Assembly (NCBI GenBank): GCA_022616395.1
Contig: JAKEEV010000218.1
Location: 1-12,732 of the forward strand
Reading direction: 5' to 3'
DNA from: Planctomycetia bacterium
GTDB lineage: Bacteria; Planctomycetota; Planctomycetia; Gemmatales; Gemmataceae
DNA length: 12,732 bases
Position 1 is the first letter of the stretch. Every line of letters starts with the position of its first letter. The notes under the pieces are model-generated. The model was given only the letters and a program-made list of their open reading frames with translations. It made no database searches and was not told the DNA's origin. Position numbers and translations under genes: made by a program. Shown here piece by piece: positions 1-7,411 of the stretch.

Positions 1-149
1 CGCGCGCGGGCTGACACTGCGGGGAGAATGAGAGAGGTACACGAGAAACCTCCGCGAATTGGAAAGGAAGCAAGGCAAACGAAATGGCAGCGAGTAACGA
101 ACGCACTTACGCTAACCGGCCTATCAGAAATGAGTCTTGGCGGTTCGGG
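1..149. other. Window edge, no feature recognised
   Basis: This stretch lies downstream of the minus-strand regulator. Short open frames exist on the plus strand, but they have no convincing ribosome binding site, family resemblance or codon pattern. I found no hairpin that would serve as a terminator for the regulator. Confidence 0.5.
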
Positions 150-674
150 TCAATCGGATTGGCGAATCGGGCCACCCTCGCGCAGCATAGGAATGGGTCG
201 GTCCGTTTCACGCCAGTGACCCGGTGCCATGCGAGTGTGTCGTTTGAACGCCCGGTAGAAGCTTGAGAGTTCCTCGTAGCCGCACTCGAAGGCAATCGGA
301 GCGATTCCGCGCTTGGTTTCACGCAACAGCCGACAGGCGTATTCGATTCGCACCCGTTCAACAAAATCGGCATACGAACACCCCGCGACAGCGCGGAAGA
401 GGCGGGTGAATGATCGCCGACTCATTCCCAGATCGGCCGCGACTCGATCAATGCTCACCGGTTCGTAGAAGCGGTGCGTCAACTCCGCGACGAAGCGTTC
501 GAGGGCGCGGCGGTTGGCGTCGTTTGGTGTGGGTTCAGTGCGGTGAACGTTTGGCGCGGTCGATGCGCGGGCCAGAGACGCAACCAGTTGCAGTGTCAGC
601 CCAACAATGAGCGCGCGACCGCCCGGTTGCGTGTCGGTCTGTTCGTAGAGCAGCCTGCGAATGCCCGCTCGCAC
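150..674 (-). CDS. AraC-type DNA-binding domain, C-terminal half of the split regulator
   Basis: This frame encodes 174 residues from a GTG at 674, which lies 15 bases after the in-frame TGA. Numbered from this GTG, the first helix-turn-helix is at about residues 73-95 (VAADLGMSRRSFTRLF) and the second at about 124-145 (GIAPIAFECGYEELSSFYRA). The end PGHWR matches the AraC family closing motif PxxyR. No ribosome binding site precedes the GTG, so independent translation is doubtful; it would depend on re-initiation after the TGA or on the stop being an error. Cytoplasmic and DNA-binding by family. Confidence 0.7.
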   Translation of the reverse strand: MRAGIRRLLYEQTDTQPGGRALIVGLTLQLVASLARASTAPNVHRTEPTPNDANRRALERFVAELTHRFYEPVSIDRVAADLGMSRRSFTRLFRAVAGCSYADFVERVRIEYACRLLRETKRGIAPIAFECGYEELSSFYRAFKRHTRMAPGHWRETDRPIPMLREGGPIRQSD

Positions 675-689
675 GCGCCCGGCGAGACT

Positions 690-1028
690 TCACGCGCTGG
701 GAACAACTCCGGCGCGAGTGTACCGGATCGCGTCCGGGTCGTGGGCGAGCAATTCGGCCGATACTCCAATGCCGTAGAGCGTCAGCGGTGCGTGCGGGTC
801 TTCGATGGTGTGTTGCGCGCGAGGCGGAACGATGACCACATCCCCGGCTCCGCATTCGTGGCTGTGGCTGTCGATGACGAACGCGCCGGAGCCATCGAGC
901 ACATAGAAGATTTCGGCGAACGAGTGCGACTCGGGTTCCATCGTGAACCCGTGATCGTGCTGAGTCTCCCACACGTAGACGCCGTGTGGAGGTAAATGAA
1001 CGGCAACCGGCGAACGCCGCGGATTCAT
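690..1028 (-). CDS. Cupin sensor domain, N-terminal half of the split AraC regulator
   Basis: This is the translated part before the TGA, 112 residues from ATG at 1028. It has a cupin pattern: a strand with FAEIFYVLDGSG, then HSHECGAGDVVIVPPRAQH, which are the glycine turn and proline-rich turn typical of the AraC ligand-binding cupin. If the stop is real, this piece alone would be a small cytoplasmic cupin without a DNA-binding domain. The leader starts with a likely extended -10 at 1060-1069. An alternative annotation starts at ATG 1070 and gives 126 residues. Confidence 0.7.
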   Translation of the reverse strand: MNPRRSPVAVHLPPHGVYVWETQHDHGFTMEPESHSFAEIFYVLDGSGAFVIDSHSHECGAGDVVIVPPRAQHTIEDPHAPLTLYGIGVSAELLAHDPDAIRYTRAGVVPSA

Positions 1029-1059
1029 GACGTGATCCCCTGGAGAGTAAGGGGACAGG

Positions 1060-1069
1060 CAGTTTACCA
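1060..1069 (-). promoter_or_regulatory. Candidate extended -10 for the AraC-type gene
   Basis: Read on the minus strand the site is TGGTAAACTG. It places transcription start near 1053, about 25 bases before the chosen ATG at 1028. The same pattern (TG-N-[TC]A-N-ACTG) precedes two other genes here at a similar distance. A TGACGG about 16 bases upstream could act as a weak -35. Confidence 0.4.
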
Positions 1070-1155
1070 CACAATGAGAACGCCGTCACGATTGCGTTGG
1101 GTCAGAGGCTTCGATAACCTTCATTCGACACATTCACTCAAAGGGAGAATGCCCG

Positions 1156-2550
1156 ATGACCACCCGCCGTTTGCTTGTCGTTGCACTGTTGGTGTGCGCG
1201 AGTTCCCTGCTGTCCTCTCGCGCGATAGCAGACGACAAGAAGCCTGCCCCCAAACCGAAGCCGATCGACAAGGACACCATCAAGGAGTGGGCCGATCGCG
1301 GATTTGCGGTCGGGTGGATGGGGGAACAGAATGGACAGTTGGTATTCGCGCTTGATCCGAAAGGACTCAACGGAGTGGTACCGACGTTCAGACCCGTGCG
1401 GCCAGTCGCTGTCGAGAACCTGAAGAATCTGCCGTTGGTCGACGTGCCGTTCGGAATTCACTTCGCCCTCACTGAAGTGACGGATGCACAACTGAAGCAC
1501 CTCGCCAGCCTCCGGAACCTCACTTCCCTCAACCTGGCGTTTACCAGGATCACAGGCGAGGGATTGAAAGACCTCGCCAAACTCAAAAAGCTCACAACGC
1601 TCAACTTGTCCGACTCCGAGGTGACGGACGCGGGGCTGAAGGGACTCGGCGAACTCAAGAGCCTCACCTTCGTTCATCTGGGCAGCACGAAGATCACGGA
1701 CGCGAGCTTGAAGGAACTCGCTGGTTTGGAAAACCTCACCGCGCTCTGCTTGGGTTCCACCACGGTGACGGACGAGGGGTTAAAGGAACTCGCGGGTCTG
1801 AAGACCCTCACTCTCCTCGACGTGAACGGCACGAAGATCACGGATGCGGGGCTGAAGGAACTGGCCGCGCTCACAACCCTCGCGACACTCGACCTGGGCT
1901 TCACCACGATCGCGGACGAGGGGTTGAAGGAACTGGCCGCGTTCAAAAACCTTTCGTCACTCTCGCTGGTCAATACCAAGCTGACCGACGAGGGAGTAAA
2001 GCACCTCATCGAGTTGAAGAACCTCACCGCCCTGAATCTGTCTGGCACGAACGTGACGGATGAGGGACTGAAGGAACTCGCCAAGTCCACGAACCTGACA
2101 ACACTCTCGCTCGGCAACACTCAGGTGACGGACGCGGGTGTGAAGGTGCTTGCCGGACTCAATAACTTGACCACTCTTTCCCTGCGCAGTACCAAGTTGA
2201 CGAACGCGGGTTTGAAGTCCCTCGCCAATCTCAAGACCCTCACATCACTCGACCTGTACGGCACGAAGATCACAGACGCGGGGTTAAAGGAACTCGGCAA
2301 CTTCAAGAATCTTGTCTCCCTCTCGTTGAGGCACACGGAAGTGACAGACGCGGGGATGAAGGAGATCGGGAAGCTGAAAAACCTGACGACACTCGACTTG
2401 GGTTTCACCCAGGTAACGAACTCGGGGCTGAATGACCTGACGGGTTTGAAGAACCTCACTCTCCTGGACCTCAGCGACACGAAGGTATCGGTCCTCAGGG
2501 TGAGAGAACTCCAGATGGCACTGCCGAAATGCAAGATCATCCACGAGTGA
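1156..2550 (+). CDS. Secreted leucine-rich-repeat protein, 464 aa
   Basis: The protein is probably exported and used for protein-protein contact; its partner is unknown. Residues 1-25 form a signal peptide (two Arg, a hydrophobic core, likely cleavage after SRAIA), followed by a Lys/Pro-rich linker. A short N-terminal region to about residue 100 precedes the repeats. From residue 119 there are thirteen 24-residue repeats plus a C-terminal capping repeat at 431-464, with the pattern LxxLxxLxLxxTxVTDxGLKxLAx; a degenerate unit lies just before. This type is common in Gemmata-group planctomycetes. No transmembrane anchor, lipobox or enzyme domain is visible. The ATG at 1156 was chosen because AAGGGAG at 1140-1146 sits 9 bases before it; an ATG at 1149 is in another frame. 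The gene is divergent from the split AraC-type regulator, which might control it, but nothing in the sequence proves that. Confidence 0.92.
   Translation: MTTRRLLVVALLVCASSLLSSRAIADDKKPAPKPKPIDKDTIKEWADRGFAVGWMGEQNGQLVFALDPKGLNGVVPTFRPVRPVAVENLKNLPLVDVPFGIHFALTEVTDAQLKHLASLRNLTSLNLAFTRITGEGLKDLAKLKKLTTLNLSDSEVTDAGLKGLGELKSLTFVHLGSTKITDASLKELAGLENLTALCLGSTTVTDEGLKELAGLKTLTLLDVNGTKITDAGLKELAALTTLATLDLGFTTIADEGLKELAAFKNLSSLSLVNTKLTDEGVKHLIELKNLTALNLSGTNVTDEGLKELAKSTNLTTLSLGNTQVTDAGVKVLAGLNNLTTLSLRSTKLTNAGLKSLANLKTLTSLDLYGTKITDAGLKELGNFKNLVSLSLRHTEVTDAGMKEIGKLKNLTTLDLGFTQVTNSGLNDLTGLKNLTLLDLSDTKVSVLRVRELQMALPKCKIIHE
1510..2547 (+). repeat. 72-bp tandem coding repeat (LRR array)
   Basis: Fourteen in-frame units encode the LRR array. 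Many share near-identical stretches such as GACGCGGGGCTGAAGGA and the complement of CTCACC/ACACTCGACCTG, so the homology is visible at DNA level as well as protein level. This suggests growth by unit duplication. Long open frames on the opposite strand here are shadows of the repeat. Confidence 0.85.
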
Positions 2551-2580
2551 CCCGCCAAGCCGCGACGCTCCTTCGGCGGG
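2551..2580 (+). terminator. Weak hairpin after the LRR gene
   Basis: Directly after the TGA, CCCGCC (2551-2556) can pair with GGCGGG (2575-2580). AAG (2557-2559) can pair with CTT (2571-2573) past one bulged base. There is no T run, so intrinsic termination is uncertain. The following gene's -10 candidate starts right at the end of the hairpin. Confidence 0.35.
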
Positions 2581-2581
2581 A

Positions 2582-2591
2582 TGCTACACTG
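2582..2591 (+). promoter_or_regulatory. Candidate extended -10 for the 392-aa gene
   Basis: The site reads TGCTACACTG. It predicts a start of transcription near 2597 and a leader of about 23 bases to the ATG at 2620. The match to the sites at 1060-1069 and 6983-6992 supports it. No good -35 is visible. Confidence 0.4.
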
Positions 2592-2619
2592 TACGCATCC
2601 CACCACGCGGAGCATTTCA

Positions 2620-3798
2620 ATGGACGATAGCGATTCACCGGCGGCGCTTGATGCGGCCACGTTCGAGCGGCTGCAACAGACACTCAACGCGCGCGGAGCG
2701 GCAAGCGCGATTGACGAACTCATCGCGGAGTTGCGCAAGGCCGAGGACTTTCAGGGACTCTTCTACGCGCTACTCATGAAGAAGCGCGTGGAACTCGGCG
2801 TCTCTCCCTTCCCCACCGGCCCCGCCAGCGACCTTCCTCCTCACACGCACGAACCCTACGAGCAAGCCATTCGAGAAGCCGGCCGGCATGTCGGGGGGAT
2901 TCTGCTTGATCGCGGAGATCTGGGCCGCGCGTGGGGATTCTTCCGACTGATTGGCGAACCCGATCCGGTTCGAGCGGCAGTTGAAAAGTACACGCCCGGC
3001 CCCGATGACGATGTCTACCCCGTCATCGAGATCGCGTGGCAACACGCGGTGCTTCCCAAGAAGGGCTTTGACCTCGTTCTCGACCGACACGGCATCTGTT
3101 CGGCCATCACGATGGTCAGCAGTTCCGATTTAAGTTCAAATACCGAACTGCGCGACTACTGCTTCGGCCGACTGGTCAGGGCGTTGCACACGCAACTTCT
3201 CGAACGATTGAAAACAGACCTCGTGAGTCGCGGAGTAACGATTCCACCGACTGCAACGCTTCCGCAAATCGTGCGCGGACACCCCGAACTCATGGCGGAT
3301 GATGCGTACCACATCGATACGTCTCACCTGTCGAGCGTGGTGCAGATGAGCACCCATCTGTCTGCGGGTCCGGAAGTGAATCTTGCGCGCGAGTTGTGCA
3401 TGTACGGCCGAAAGCTCGCGCCCGGTCTGCAAGGACACAACGACCCGCCGTTCGAGGAGAACTACGAAGACTTCCTCGCGTACTTGAACATTATCGCGGG
3501 GGAGAAGGTGGACGAGAACTTGTCCCGTTTCGCGGCGAAGGCTGAGCGCGAAGCCGCTGAGGGAGCGACTTACTCGGCTCAGGTGTATGTGAACTTGCTC
3601 GTGCGCGCCAACCGCCCGGCGGAAGCGCTTGCCGCAGCGAAGAAGTTCCTGATGCGCGAAGAGGATCGCGACCTGATCTGCCCCGGCGTGAACGAACTCG
3701 CCCGGCGAGCGGGCGACTACGCGACAATCGCCGAGGCCGCCAAGACCCGCAACGACCCCGTCGGCTTTCTGGCTGGCCTCATCGCCGGGAAGAAGTAA
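2620..3798 (+). CDS. Conserved planctomycete-type hypothetical protein, 392 aa, helical
   Basis: I do not recognise a named family. The protein is soluble, with no signal peptide or membrane segment, and is probably cytoplasmic. It is rich in helices. The N-terminal part (about residues 10-60) looks like paired helices. The C-terminal 130 residues (from about 260) have alternating Ala/Leu-rich helices ending RAGDYATIAEAAKTRNDPVGFLAGL, reminiscent of TPR-like helical hairpins. A central region (about 190-260) carries several His and Asp but no motif I can assign. The start at 2620 is preferred over the in-frame ATG at 2581. GGAG at 2609-2612 sits 7 bases before 2620, and 2581 would fall inside the candidate promoter. 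It ends on a TAA immediately followed by a repeat element, and is convergent with the 991-residue protein gene. Confidence 0.85.
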   Translation: MDDSDSPAALDAATFERLQQTLNARGAASAIDELIAELRKAEDFQGLFYALLMKKRVELGVSPFPTGPASDLPPHTHEPYEQAIREAGRHVGGILLDRGDLGRAWGFFRLIGEPDPVRAAVEKYTPGPDDDVYPVIEIAWQHAVLPKKGFDLVLDRHGICSAITMVSSSDLSSNTELRDYCFGRLVRALHTQLLERLKTDLVSRGVTIPPTATLPQIVRGHPELMADDAYHIDTSHLSSVVQMSTHLSAGPEVNLARELCMYGRKLAPGLQGHNDPPFEENYEDFLAYLNIIAGEKVDENLSRFAAKAEREAAEGATYSAQVYVNLLVRANRPAEALAAAKKFLMREEDRDLICPGVNELARRAGDYATIAEAAKTRNDPVGFLAGLIAGKK

Positions 3799-3893
3799 GG
3801 CGAACCCGCTCGCAAGGGTGGTGGGTGTTGGCGAACCCCGCCCGCAAGGGCGGCGGGTGTGGTGACCCACCGCCCTTGCGGGCAGGGTTCGCC
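3799..3893. repeat. Palindromic repeat between convergent genes, with an extra direct copy
   Basis: A unit starting GGCGAACCC occurs three times in 95 bases: directly at 3799, directly at 3830-3858, and inverted at 3865-3893. The second and third form a 29-base stem with a 6-base loop (GTGGTG) and only two mismatches. Both mismatches are C against A in plus-strand RNA. In minus-strand RNA they become G-U pairs, so the hairpin is fully paired when transcribed from the 991-aa gene. The first copy starts directly after the TAA of the plus gene, and the stem ends 6 bases from the stop of the minus gene. It could act as a two-way terminator. No T run is present. Confidence 0.85.
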
Positions 3894-3899
3894 GGTGGC

Positions 3900-6875
3900 T
3901 TACTTCTTCCTCACGCCTCCCGCGGGTTGCACGCTGCCGGGGTATGGCGCGTAGCCCGCGTTTTGAGGTGCCGCGGGAGCAGGAGCGACAAGCGGTTCGA
4001 TTCGCAATTCGTCGAAGTACGCGACACCGACACCAGTGAGTGCCACTGTGAGCGAAATCTGACCGGTCGCGGGCACTTTCCGATACAGATGGAACTTCTT
4101 CCACTTCCCGCCGGTCGTCAGGAGCCGCACGGCAAGCGGTTCGCCGCCCGCATCATCGTAGAAGAGCGCCCCGTCGGCCGTTCCCTGAATCTCGCCCGGC
4201 ACCTTCACCCATCCGCTTACGCGAACCAGACTCCCCGGCGGCAAGCGCACCGGCGGACTGTCCACTGTGAGGAATGTGCGCTCAAGCGGATGCGTTGTCT
4301 GAGCGATGGGCTTTCCGTCTCGGCCAACCTGCCCACGTCGGCGAACTTCCAGCTTCAACACTCCGCGACCCAGCTCCGGCGCGGGCGGAACATACCCCTC
4401 GTCTCCGGTTGGAATTGGCCGACTCGGCCCGAACATCTTCAGCGGAGGGGGATCCTTCTTCGGTTCGATTTTGTCCACGAGTTTCGCAGACGGCACAATC
4501 CCGGCCGCCACATTCACGCGATCAAGCGTTCCGAATCGAGCGCTCCAGCCGGGAATCGCACTCACTTCCAGTCCGGTTTCGGGAACACCGCCCGTCGGCT
4601 CAAAGGTGCCGCCAGAAAGTACGTTCTCGACTAACTGACTGGCTTGCACCGCGCGGAACAGCTCCCAGTGCTTCGGCAAACTGAAGTAGCTCACCGCAAA
4701 CGGGCTGGCGGTGGGTGTGTCGAGAGTCGCGGTCGCCTGATACCAGTGATCTCTTGCGATCACGCGCAGCGGACGCAGAGCGCGGTGCGCATCGGCGAAT
4801 GCCTTGTCGTACAGTTCCGCCGCGAAGTTGCGCCGGGCGTCGTCGTGGAACCTTGCTGCTTGCTCGAAGAGCCGATCAGCGCCGCGCACCGTTACACCCA
4901 TCTCGAGGAGCTTCGCGTGGATCGCGAACACCTTCTCGTACTCCTCCGCGGCCAGATCAAGCGCCCAGCGAGCCGCGATCCGGCCATACTTCCGCGCATA
5001 ATCTTGCCACCACACCACAATTCCGTTCTGGTTGAGTTCACTGGTGAACACAATCGGCGTGACCAGGTCGAATTCGCGAATGGTCAGTTCCGTTCCGCCG
5101 GTCACCTTGCGGGCATCATTCCGCAAGCATTCCACTCCAGCGGGAGTGATGCGCCACGGATCAGCACCGTCCGCCACAAGAGGAACCGTGATTGTCAGCG
5201 AAGCGACCGCGCCCTGTTCGGGAACATACTGCCCGCCTCTGCCGAGCCAGATCGGAAGCAGCACCGCTCCTCGACTGCCACGCAACAGCGCTGCCTTCAC
5301 GTTCGGGTTATTCGTATCGAGCCACTGCGGGCGTTCGCGTTGCGGAGCCAGGAGCACCGGCGCGAGCATTTCCAGTTCGGAATTCAGAATCGCCATCCCT
5401 TGCAATCGGTCGCGGCCGTGGTGCGTGTCCGCCAGGAAGCGATCCGACCAGAAACCCAGTCCGCGACACCCACACGCCACTCCGATGTACGCCAGCACGC
5501 GCACCTGTTCCGGGTGCGGGCCGATTGGGTCGTCAAATTTCTCCGCGCCTTTCTTCCCCAGCACGCTCGTGAGATACCAGTCAGGAAGGTGATTCTGAAT
5601 CCACGTCCAGAACACAGCGTGGCCGGAAGTCAGCGCGGTTCGCTGAACGAGCCAGTCGCGATAGCGCTCAAGTTCGAGGCTGGTGAATAACGGCCAGCGA
5701 TGTGCTCCGACCAGATCGAGTGAACTGGAATACGCCTGGAAGCCGTCCCACACATCCGCGCCAACCGGGCGCTGCGGGTCGAGATCGCGAAGCAGGTTCT
5801 TGGTGCGATCAACGGCCGGGTACTGCTCGTCGGTGCGTCCACCTCCAAGATCCCAGAACAGTACATCTGTGCCGGAGAACTTGCGGTAATAAGTGGCCAG
5901 AGCATCCGCATCGCGCTGGAGAGCCGCGGAACCAACCGCGGCGTTTATCGGAGACGATGCAATCGGGGCGGACGGGACGATTAACCAACCCTCGCGATTG
6001 GCTTCTTCGAGAACCTCGGTCGAGACATCAGCCGGAACCCACAGCGCATCGAATCCCGCTTGCCGCAGAACGTGGAGCGGAGCGCCTGTGTGTCGAACCG
6101 CGCGGAAGAAGAACGGCTTGTTATCCACGAACAGTTGACCGCCCTGTTGCAGAGCCACTCGCCCGCGCGATCCGTTTCCGGGTTTCGTTTGCTTCACCGG
6201 AACGCCCGGCGCGGGCGGTTTCGTCTCCGCGGGCGGCTTCACCGGGCCGATGTCGAGGTCATCAATCCACACATCCACTTCGCCCGGCCCGGTGTAAAGG
6301 TTCAGCACGAGCCGATCAATATACGCGCCTCCCGTGTTCACCGCGCGGCCGATCTTCGTTTGAAGTACCGGCAAGTGCTTTCCGATCAGCGCGGGCACGT
6401 CGGTGAACGTGAGCTTCTGCCAACTGCGAGACTTTTCGTAAGTGTCTCCGATCACGAGCATCGTCAACGGCGATTCGGGCCGAGTTGGGTCGGGTTCCTT
6501 GGGGAACACGACACGCGCGCGTAACTGCACGCCGGCCTTCGTTGCCTTCACCCATACGCCCGCGGAGAGCGCGGGGGAAACGGGAGCCTGCGGAGTGTCG
6601 TAGTGGTAGTGAATGAACGCCGAGTCTCCGGTTGCAACTTCAGAGGTGAACTTGATGTGCTCGCTCGTCGGTTGACTTTTGAACGCCTGATCGGAGATGT
6701 TGTGTTCCTTCACCTCGACCCGGACATTGGCATCTCCGCGAACCAACACCGTGTCCTTCCCGCCGAACCCGTGCCGGTGAATCTGCTGCGCGCCAACCGG
6801 CACCAGCGCGAACCCAACGCCCAGAGTAACCAGAGCGGCAACCATCAGCGCCTGAGCACGACTCGGCTTGGGCAT
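3900..6875 (-). CDS. Exported multidomain protein with glycosidase-like (TIM-barrel) core, 991 aa
   Basis: An exported protein, probably carbohydrate-related. Residues 1-29 are a signal peptide with likely cleavage near VGAQ. Residues about 35-210 look like a beta-sandwich ending YIDRLVLNLYTGPGEVDVWIDDLDIG, as in carbohydrate-binding modules. A Pro/Lys linker spans 211-235. Residues about 240-560 resemble a clan-A glycoside hydrolase barrel: LFVDNKPFFFRAV, then FDALWV, VLFWDLG (338-344), VFWTWIQ (421-427) and RGLGFWSDR. Residues 630-710 are helical, 770-960 form a second sandwich ending AYFDELRIEPL, and a Pro/Ala tail closes it. After the WDLG strand, where clan-A enzymes carry Asn-Glu, there is GGG, so the usual acid/base Glu is not seen and activity is doubtful. 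AAGGAG (minus strand, 6885-6890) lies 9 bases before the ATG. The gene is divergent from the 95-aa gene. Confidence 0.88.
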   Translation of the reverse strand: MPKPSRAQALMVAALVTLGVGFALVPVGAQQIHRHGFGGKDTVLVRGDANVRVEVKEHNISDQAFKSQPTSEHIKFTSEVATGDSAFIHYHYDTPQAPVSPALSAGVWVKATKAGVQLRARVVFPKEPDPTRPESPLTMLVIGDTYEKSRSWQKLTFTDVPALIGKHLPVLQTKIGRAVNTGGAYIDRLVLNLYTGPGEVDVWIDDLDIGPVKPPAETKPPAPGVPVKQTKPGNGSRGRVALQQGGQLFVDNKPFFFRAVRHTGAPLHVLRQAGFDALWVPADVSTEVLEEANREGWLIVPSAPIASSPINAAVGSAALQRDADALATYYRKFSGTDVLFWDLGGGRTDEQYPAVDRTKNLLRDLDPQRPVGADVWDGFQAYSSSLDLVGAHRWPLFTSLELERYRDWLVQRTALTSGHAVFWTWIQNHLPDWYLTSVLGKKGAEKFDDPIGPHPEQVRVLAYIGVACGCRGLGFWSDRFLADTHHGRDRLQGMAILNSELEMLAPVLLAPQRERPQWLDTNNPNVKAALLRGSRGAVLLPIWLGRGGQYVPEQGAVASLTITVPLVADGADPWRITPAGVECLRNDARKVTGGTELTIREFDLVTPIVFTSELNQNGIVVWWQDYARKYGRIAARWALDLAAEEYEKVFAIHAKLLEMGVTVRGADRLFEQAARFHDDARRNFAAELYDKAFADAHRALRPLRVIARDHWYQATATLDTPTASPFAVSYFSLPKHWELFRAVQASQLVENVLSGGTFEPTGGVPETGLEVSAIPGWSARFGTLDRVNVAAGIVPSAKLVDKIEPKKDPPPLKMFGPSRPIPTGDEGYVPPAPELGRGVLKLEVRRRGQVGRDGKPIAQTTHPLERTFLTVDSPPVRLPPGSLVRVSGWVKVPGEIQGTADGALFYDDAGGEPLAVRLLTTGGKWKKFHLYRKVPATGQISLTVALTGVGVAYFDELRIEPLVAPAPAAPQNAGYAPYPGSVQPAGGVRKK

Positions 6876-6925
6876 CTCAACTGGCTCCTTGTTTACTCAA
6901 TGCGAACGCGAAATGCGGCTTCGCG

Positions 6926-6931
6926 GCTATA
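6926..6931 (-). promoter_or_regulatory. Candidate -10 (TATAGC) for the 991-aa gene
   Basis: On the minus strand the context is TTGCTCGCTATAGC. A very similar string, TTGCCTCGCTATAGT, precedes the gene at 9313. With TTCCGC 17 bases upstream as a weak -35, transcription would start near 6919, giving a leader of about 44 bases. Confidence 0.35.
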
Positions 6932-6982
6932 GCGAGCAAAGCGCGAACGCGGAAGACCAACGGCGCGGAGATACGCGTGATG

Positions 6983-6992
6983 TGGCAAACTG
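6983..6992 (+). promoter_or_regulatory. Candidate extended -10 for the 95-aa gene
   Basis: The site reads TGGCAAACTG, one base different from the site before the AraC-type gene; the two also share the preceding TG. It predicts transcription start near 6998 and a leader of about 24 bases to the ATG at 7022. Confidence 0.4.
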
Positions 6993-7021
6993 AGTAATGT
7001 GAGTGACGGAGAGGAGAACCA

Positions 7022-7309
7022 ATGACGACCACAAAGCCAGCCGTCGAGCTTCTTCACCGCCTTCTGTATCGCGCCCTCATCGAAATGCGCGAGCAGGGTC
7101 GCGAAAGCGGGAACAAAGTGGTGTTCCACCTCGCCGACCTGTTCCACACAACCGCGCTCGAACTTGGACGAGTCGCGGAAGGACAATCGAGTTACCAGAG
7201 CGTTTTGCGGAACCTGGAAGAGAAAGCAGCCGAGAAGGGAATCGAGCAGCGGCTGCGCGCAGCCATCGCGGAGATCGAAGACGCTCAATCCGTTCGCCCA
7301 GCCGAGTAA
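7022..7309 (+). CDS. Small helical protein of unknown function, 95 aa
   Basis: A small acidic/basic helical protein without signal peptide or membrane segment, so probably cytoplasmic. Residues 8-45 (LLHRLLYRALIEMREQG, then KVVFHLADLFHTTALEL) form amphipathic helices; residues 60-90 are a charged helix with many Glu and Lys. It resembles a family I have seen only in planctomycetes, with no known function; this is recollection, not a search. GAGGAGA ends 4-5 bases before the ATG at 7022, which supports the start. It lies 103 bases before the exported 138-aa gene on the same strand and could share a transcript with it, but a hairpin lies between them. Confidence 0.85.
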   Translation: MTTTKPAVELLHRLLYRALIEMREQGRESGNKVVFHLADLFHTTALELGRVAEGQSSYQSVLRNLEEKAAEKGIEQRLRAAIAEIEDAQSVRPAE

Positions 7310-7366
7310 CGTGAGCTTTACGTGAACCAGGTGGGCGGTGAGCGCTTGCTCCTCTACTCTGCCGAT

Positions 7367-7382
7367 GACGGCTTCTGCCGTC
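7367..7382 (+). other. Small hairpin between the 95-aa and 138-aa genes
   Basis: GACGGC and GCCGTC form a 6-bp stem with the loop TTCT. It may weaken readthrough from the 95-aa gene or sit in the leader of the 138-aa gene, 30 bases before its ATG. No T run follows, so it is not a clear terminator. Confidence 0.35.
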
Positions 7383-7411
7383 GCACAGTCACGTCTCGAA
7401 GGAGTTCACGC

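Larger units (their letters stand above)
150..1028 (-). pseudogene. AraC-family regulator (cupin + AraC HTH) split by an in-frame TGA
   Basis: Read through, this is one 292-codon frame, the usual length of an AraC-family regulator with an N-terminal cupin sensor. Residues about 1-100 form the cupin and residues about 170-275 the AraC DNA-binding domain. Codon 113 (690-692 on the plus strand) is TGA. The next possible start, GTG at 674, is in the same frame, so no frameshift is involved. A single C-to-T change of an Arg codon CGA would explain the stop. Both halves keep their family motifs, which suggests a recent nonsense mutation or a base-call error rather than an old ruin. If intact, it would be a transcription factor that senses a small ligand through the cupin. 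I chose the start at 1028 because AGGGGA lies about 7 bases before it; an upstream ATG at 1070 lacks such a site and would overlap the presumed promoter. The target genes are unknown. It is divergent from the LRR gene, with a 127-base shared upstream region. Confidence 0.75.

Noticed and set aside
690..692. Selenocysteine codon
   Set aside because: The position lies in a linker between cupin and HTH, no selenoprotein family fits, and no obvious SECIS hairpin was seen directly downstream.
474..995. 173-residue plus-strand open frame opposite the regulator
   Set aside because: The sense strand has clear cupin and AraC motifs; this frame has none and no ribosome binding site.
535..1089. 184-residue minus-strand open frame across the regulator
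   Set aside because: It overlaps the cupin and AraC frames in a different frame, is Arg/Ser-rich without motifs, and is a GC-driven shadow.
1674..2738. Long minus-strand frames with repeating SFNPSSVT-like text
   Set aside because: They are the antisense reading of the 72-bp LRR units; the repetition is inherited from the real gene.
3136..4104. 322-residue minus-strand open frame spanning two gene ends
   Set aside because: It crosses the palindromic spacer and lies antisense to the 392-aa gene; Arg-rich with no motif.
4644..5690. 348-residue plus-strand frame inside the 991-aa gene
   Set aside because: Antisense to a gene with signal peptide and recognisable domains; composition is that of a shadow frame.
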